From: Allohahella sp002354735
GTDB taxonomy: Bacteria > Pseudomonadota > Gammaproteobacteria > Pseudomonadales > Oleiphilaceae
NCBI RefSeq assembly: GCF_047946665.1
Contig: NZ_CP172312.1
Span: 3,162,001 to 3,226,000 of the forward strand
Length of the DNA: 64,000 nucleotides
Reading direction: 5' to 3'
The number at the start of each line of letters is the position of its first letter. Position 1 is the stretch's first letter. A program made the translations under genes and the position numbers. The notes below the pieces were generated by a model. The model saw only the letters and a program-made list of their open reading frames with translations. It was not told where the DNA came from and did not search any database. Positions 63,150 through 64,000 of the stretch are shown here, piece after piece.

Positions 63150-63191
63150 GTGCCAATTCTCCAGCTATGAAATTGCCCTTCATGCTCTGTC

Positions 63192-64000
63192 TCACAGTAG
63201 CTTCTCAAGACTACCAGCTCGCTCCCCGAGCAGCCCCTGCAGATCGACGAAGCCGCCTAACTGCTGCTCGAGCGCAGGCACGGTGTCGCCGAGCCTAGCC
63301 TGTACCTCGGTGCGCAAGCGCTGTTGTATCTCCGCCTGTTTCTTGCCGACAAGTCCCTTGACGGCGCCGCTGAACAGCTTATCCAGGCTCGTCTCCAGAC
63401 TAACCTTGGGGTTACTGGGATCACCCGTCGCTTGCATCGACATGCTGAAGCGATCCAGATCCTTCAGTGCGTCGAGCAGGGCCGCCTTCAGTGGCGCACT
63501 TTCGTTCTGTAGCAGGTTTGCAAGCTGGACCTCGAAGAACTCAGTGTCGACGTTGAGACTCAACTGACCATTACGGATTTCAGCCTTACTCGCCACCTCG
63601 AGAAGCGCTTGCGCCAGGGTAAGTGGGAAGTCTTCGTTATCGGAAAATGTGATATCTGAAATCGGCAGCTTCGCCATTTTAAGGCCAAAGGTATCGACGA
63701 AGTTCTGCGGATCGACATGGTTGAGCAGACCATTGAAGGTAATCCCACCAGCAGCGTTCTGCTGACTCTCCAGGAAGAGCTTGGCTGGCTTGCCCCAGAT
63801 ATCAGCGCGATCGGTCAGGTCAGTGAATTCGCCCGAAAATGGAATGGCCTTGCCTGGCGCAGGCACTTCGCCTGAAATGTTCAGCTTTTTCACAAGGAAC
63901 TTCGGCAGACCGTCGCTATAGTCGGTCGTATCTGGCGCGGCTGGACCGCTTTCGTTCGGAGTTTCGCTGCCATTCAGGTAAGGCTGAAGCTTGCCGTACC
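63192..64000 (-). CDS. TIGR03545-like protein (partial, N-terminus beyond right edge)
   Basis: About 269 C-terminal residues are visible, open to the right edge. The fragment has an AsmA-like pattern of alternating beta strands (LPKFLVKKLNISGEVP, GEFTDLTDRADIWGKPAKL), then helices rich in glutamine and leucine at the end (KKQAEIQQRLRTEVQARLGD). This fits the C-terminus of the TIGR03545 family, whose function is unknown. It directly precedes pstC on the same strand. Confidence 0.6.
   Translation of the reverse strand, partial: YGKLQPYLNGSETPNESGPAAPDTTDYSDGLPKFLVKKLNISGEVPAPGKAIPFSGEFTDLTDRADIWGKPAKLFLESQQNAAGGITFNGLLNHVDPQNFVDTFGLKMAKLPISDITFSDNEDFPLTLAQALLEVASKAEIRNGQLSLNVDTEFFEVQLANLLQNESAPLKAALLDALKDLDRFSMSMQATGDPSNPKVSLETSLDKLFSGAVKGLVGKKQAEIQQRLRTEVQARLGDTVPALEQQLGGFVDLQGLLGERAGSLEKLL

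Noticed and set aside
1..64000. tRNA genes, insertion sequences, prophage or defence islands
   Set aside because: No cloverleaf-like gene, transposase, integrase, attachment site or defence gene was seen; gene content is core-like throughout.

Overview
This 64 kb window is an ordinary chromosomal stretch of a free-living gammaproteobacterium. Several gene neighbourhoods recall the Pseudomonas chromosome: pilMNOPQ divergent from ponA with a malic enzyme gene behind it; hemB-ppk; an aldehyde dehydrogenase/TetR pair next to coaD and a YfhL-type ferredoxin gene; hpt beside rubredoxin genes; ubiC-ubiA-phoB-phoR; and pstC-pstA-pstB-phoU. A SutA-like protein and a GacA-box/Rsm-type small RNA arrangement point the same way, towards Pseudomonadales or the Cellvibrionales-like marine relatives. 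I see no rRNA, tRNA, insertion sequence, prophage or CRISPR array. Genes are densely packed, many with ATGA-type stop/start overlaps.

Layout. 1-4683 (minus): pilM-N-O-P-Q, the inner-membrane alignment platform and the secretin of the type IV pilus; pilQ runs off the left edge. 4937-14285: penicillin-binding protein 1A, malic enzyme, cytochrome c4, EngB, a TetR regulator divergent from an aldehyde dehydrogenase with a perfect operator-like palindrome between them, coaD, ferredoxin and a membrane protein. 14290-27869: ppk and hemB, a fusion of a VTT (TVP38/DedA-like) membrane domain with a flavin disulfide reductase, a DUF3592-like protein, a SutA-like protein, a very large PilZ/DUF1631/GGDEF/EAL protein, a SurA_N-like membrane protein and PanP decarboxylase. 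27928-34809 (minus): a five-gene operon encoding Anbu (proteasome-like hydrolase), an ATP-grasp/alpha-E fusion, a transglutaminase-like protease, a second ATP-grasp and a second alpha-E protein. An unrecognised gene lies divergent to it. 35524-43412: two unknown proteins, YgiQ, a diguanylate cyclase, a flavodoxin, TesB, a cysteine-rich CWC protein and an OmpA-type lipoprotein. 43363-49143: rubredoxin and its reductase, hpt, ubiC, ubiA, phoB, phoR. 49140-57440: cysZ, a VanZ-like gene, a Csr/Rsm-type small RNA, mscS, an OprF/OmpA-like porin, an SGNH esterase lipoprotein, a YbaK-domain protein, a UbiH/F-type hydroxylase and a HIT protein. 57452-64000 (minus): phoU-pstB-pstA-pstC and a truncated TIGR03545-like gene.

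Themes. Phosphate is the strongest: polyphosphate kinase, PhoBR with a clear Pho box, and the Pst transporter/PhoU cluster (no pstS in the window). Cyclic-di-GMP signalling appears in two proteins. Ubiquinone biosynthesis appears at two loci.

The most notable items are the small-RNA locus at about 50,360-50,727 (an 18 bp GacA-box palindrome, a promoter, ten GGA motifs and a terminator), the Anbu/ATP-grasp/alpha-E/transglutaminase operon with duplicated modules and an uncharacterised divergent neighbour, and a lipoprotein gene whose only well-placed start codon is CTG. Every assignment comes from reading the sequence and recalling protein families; no database search was run.
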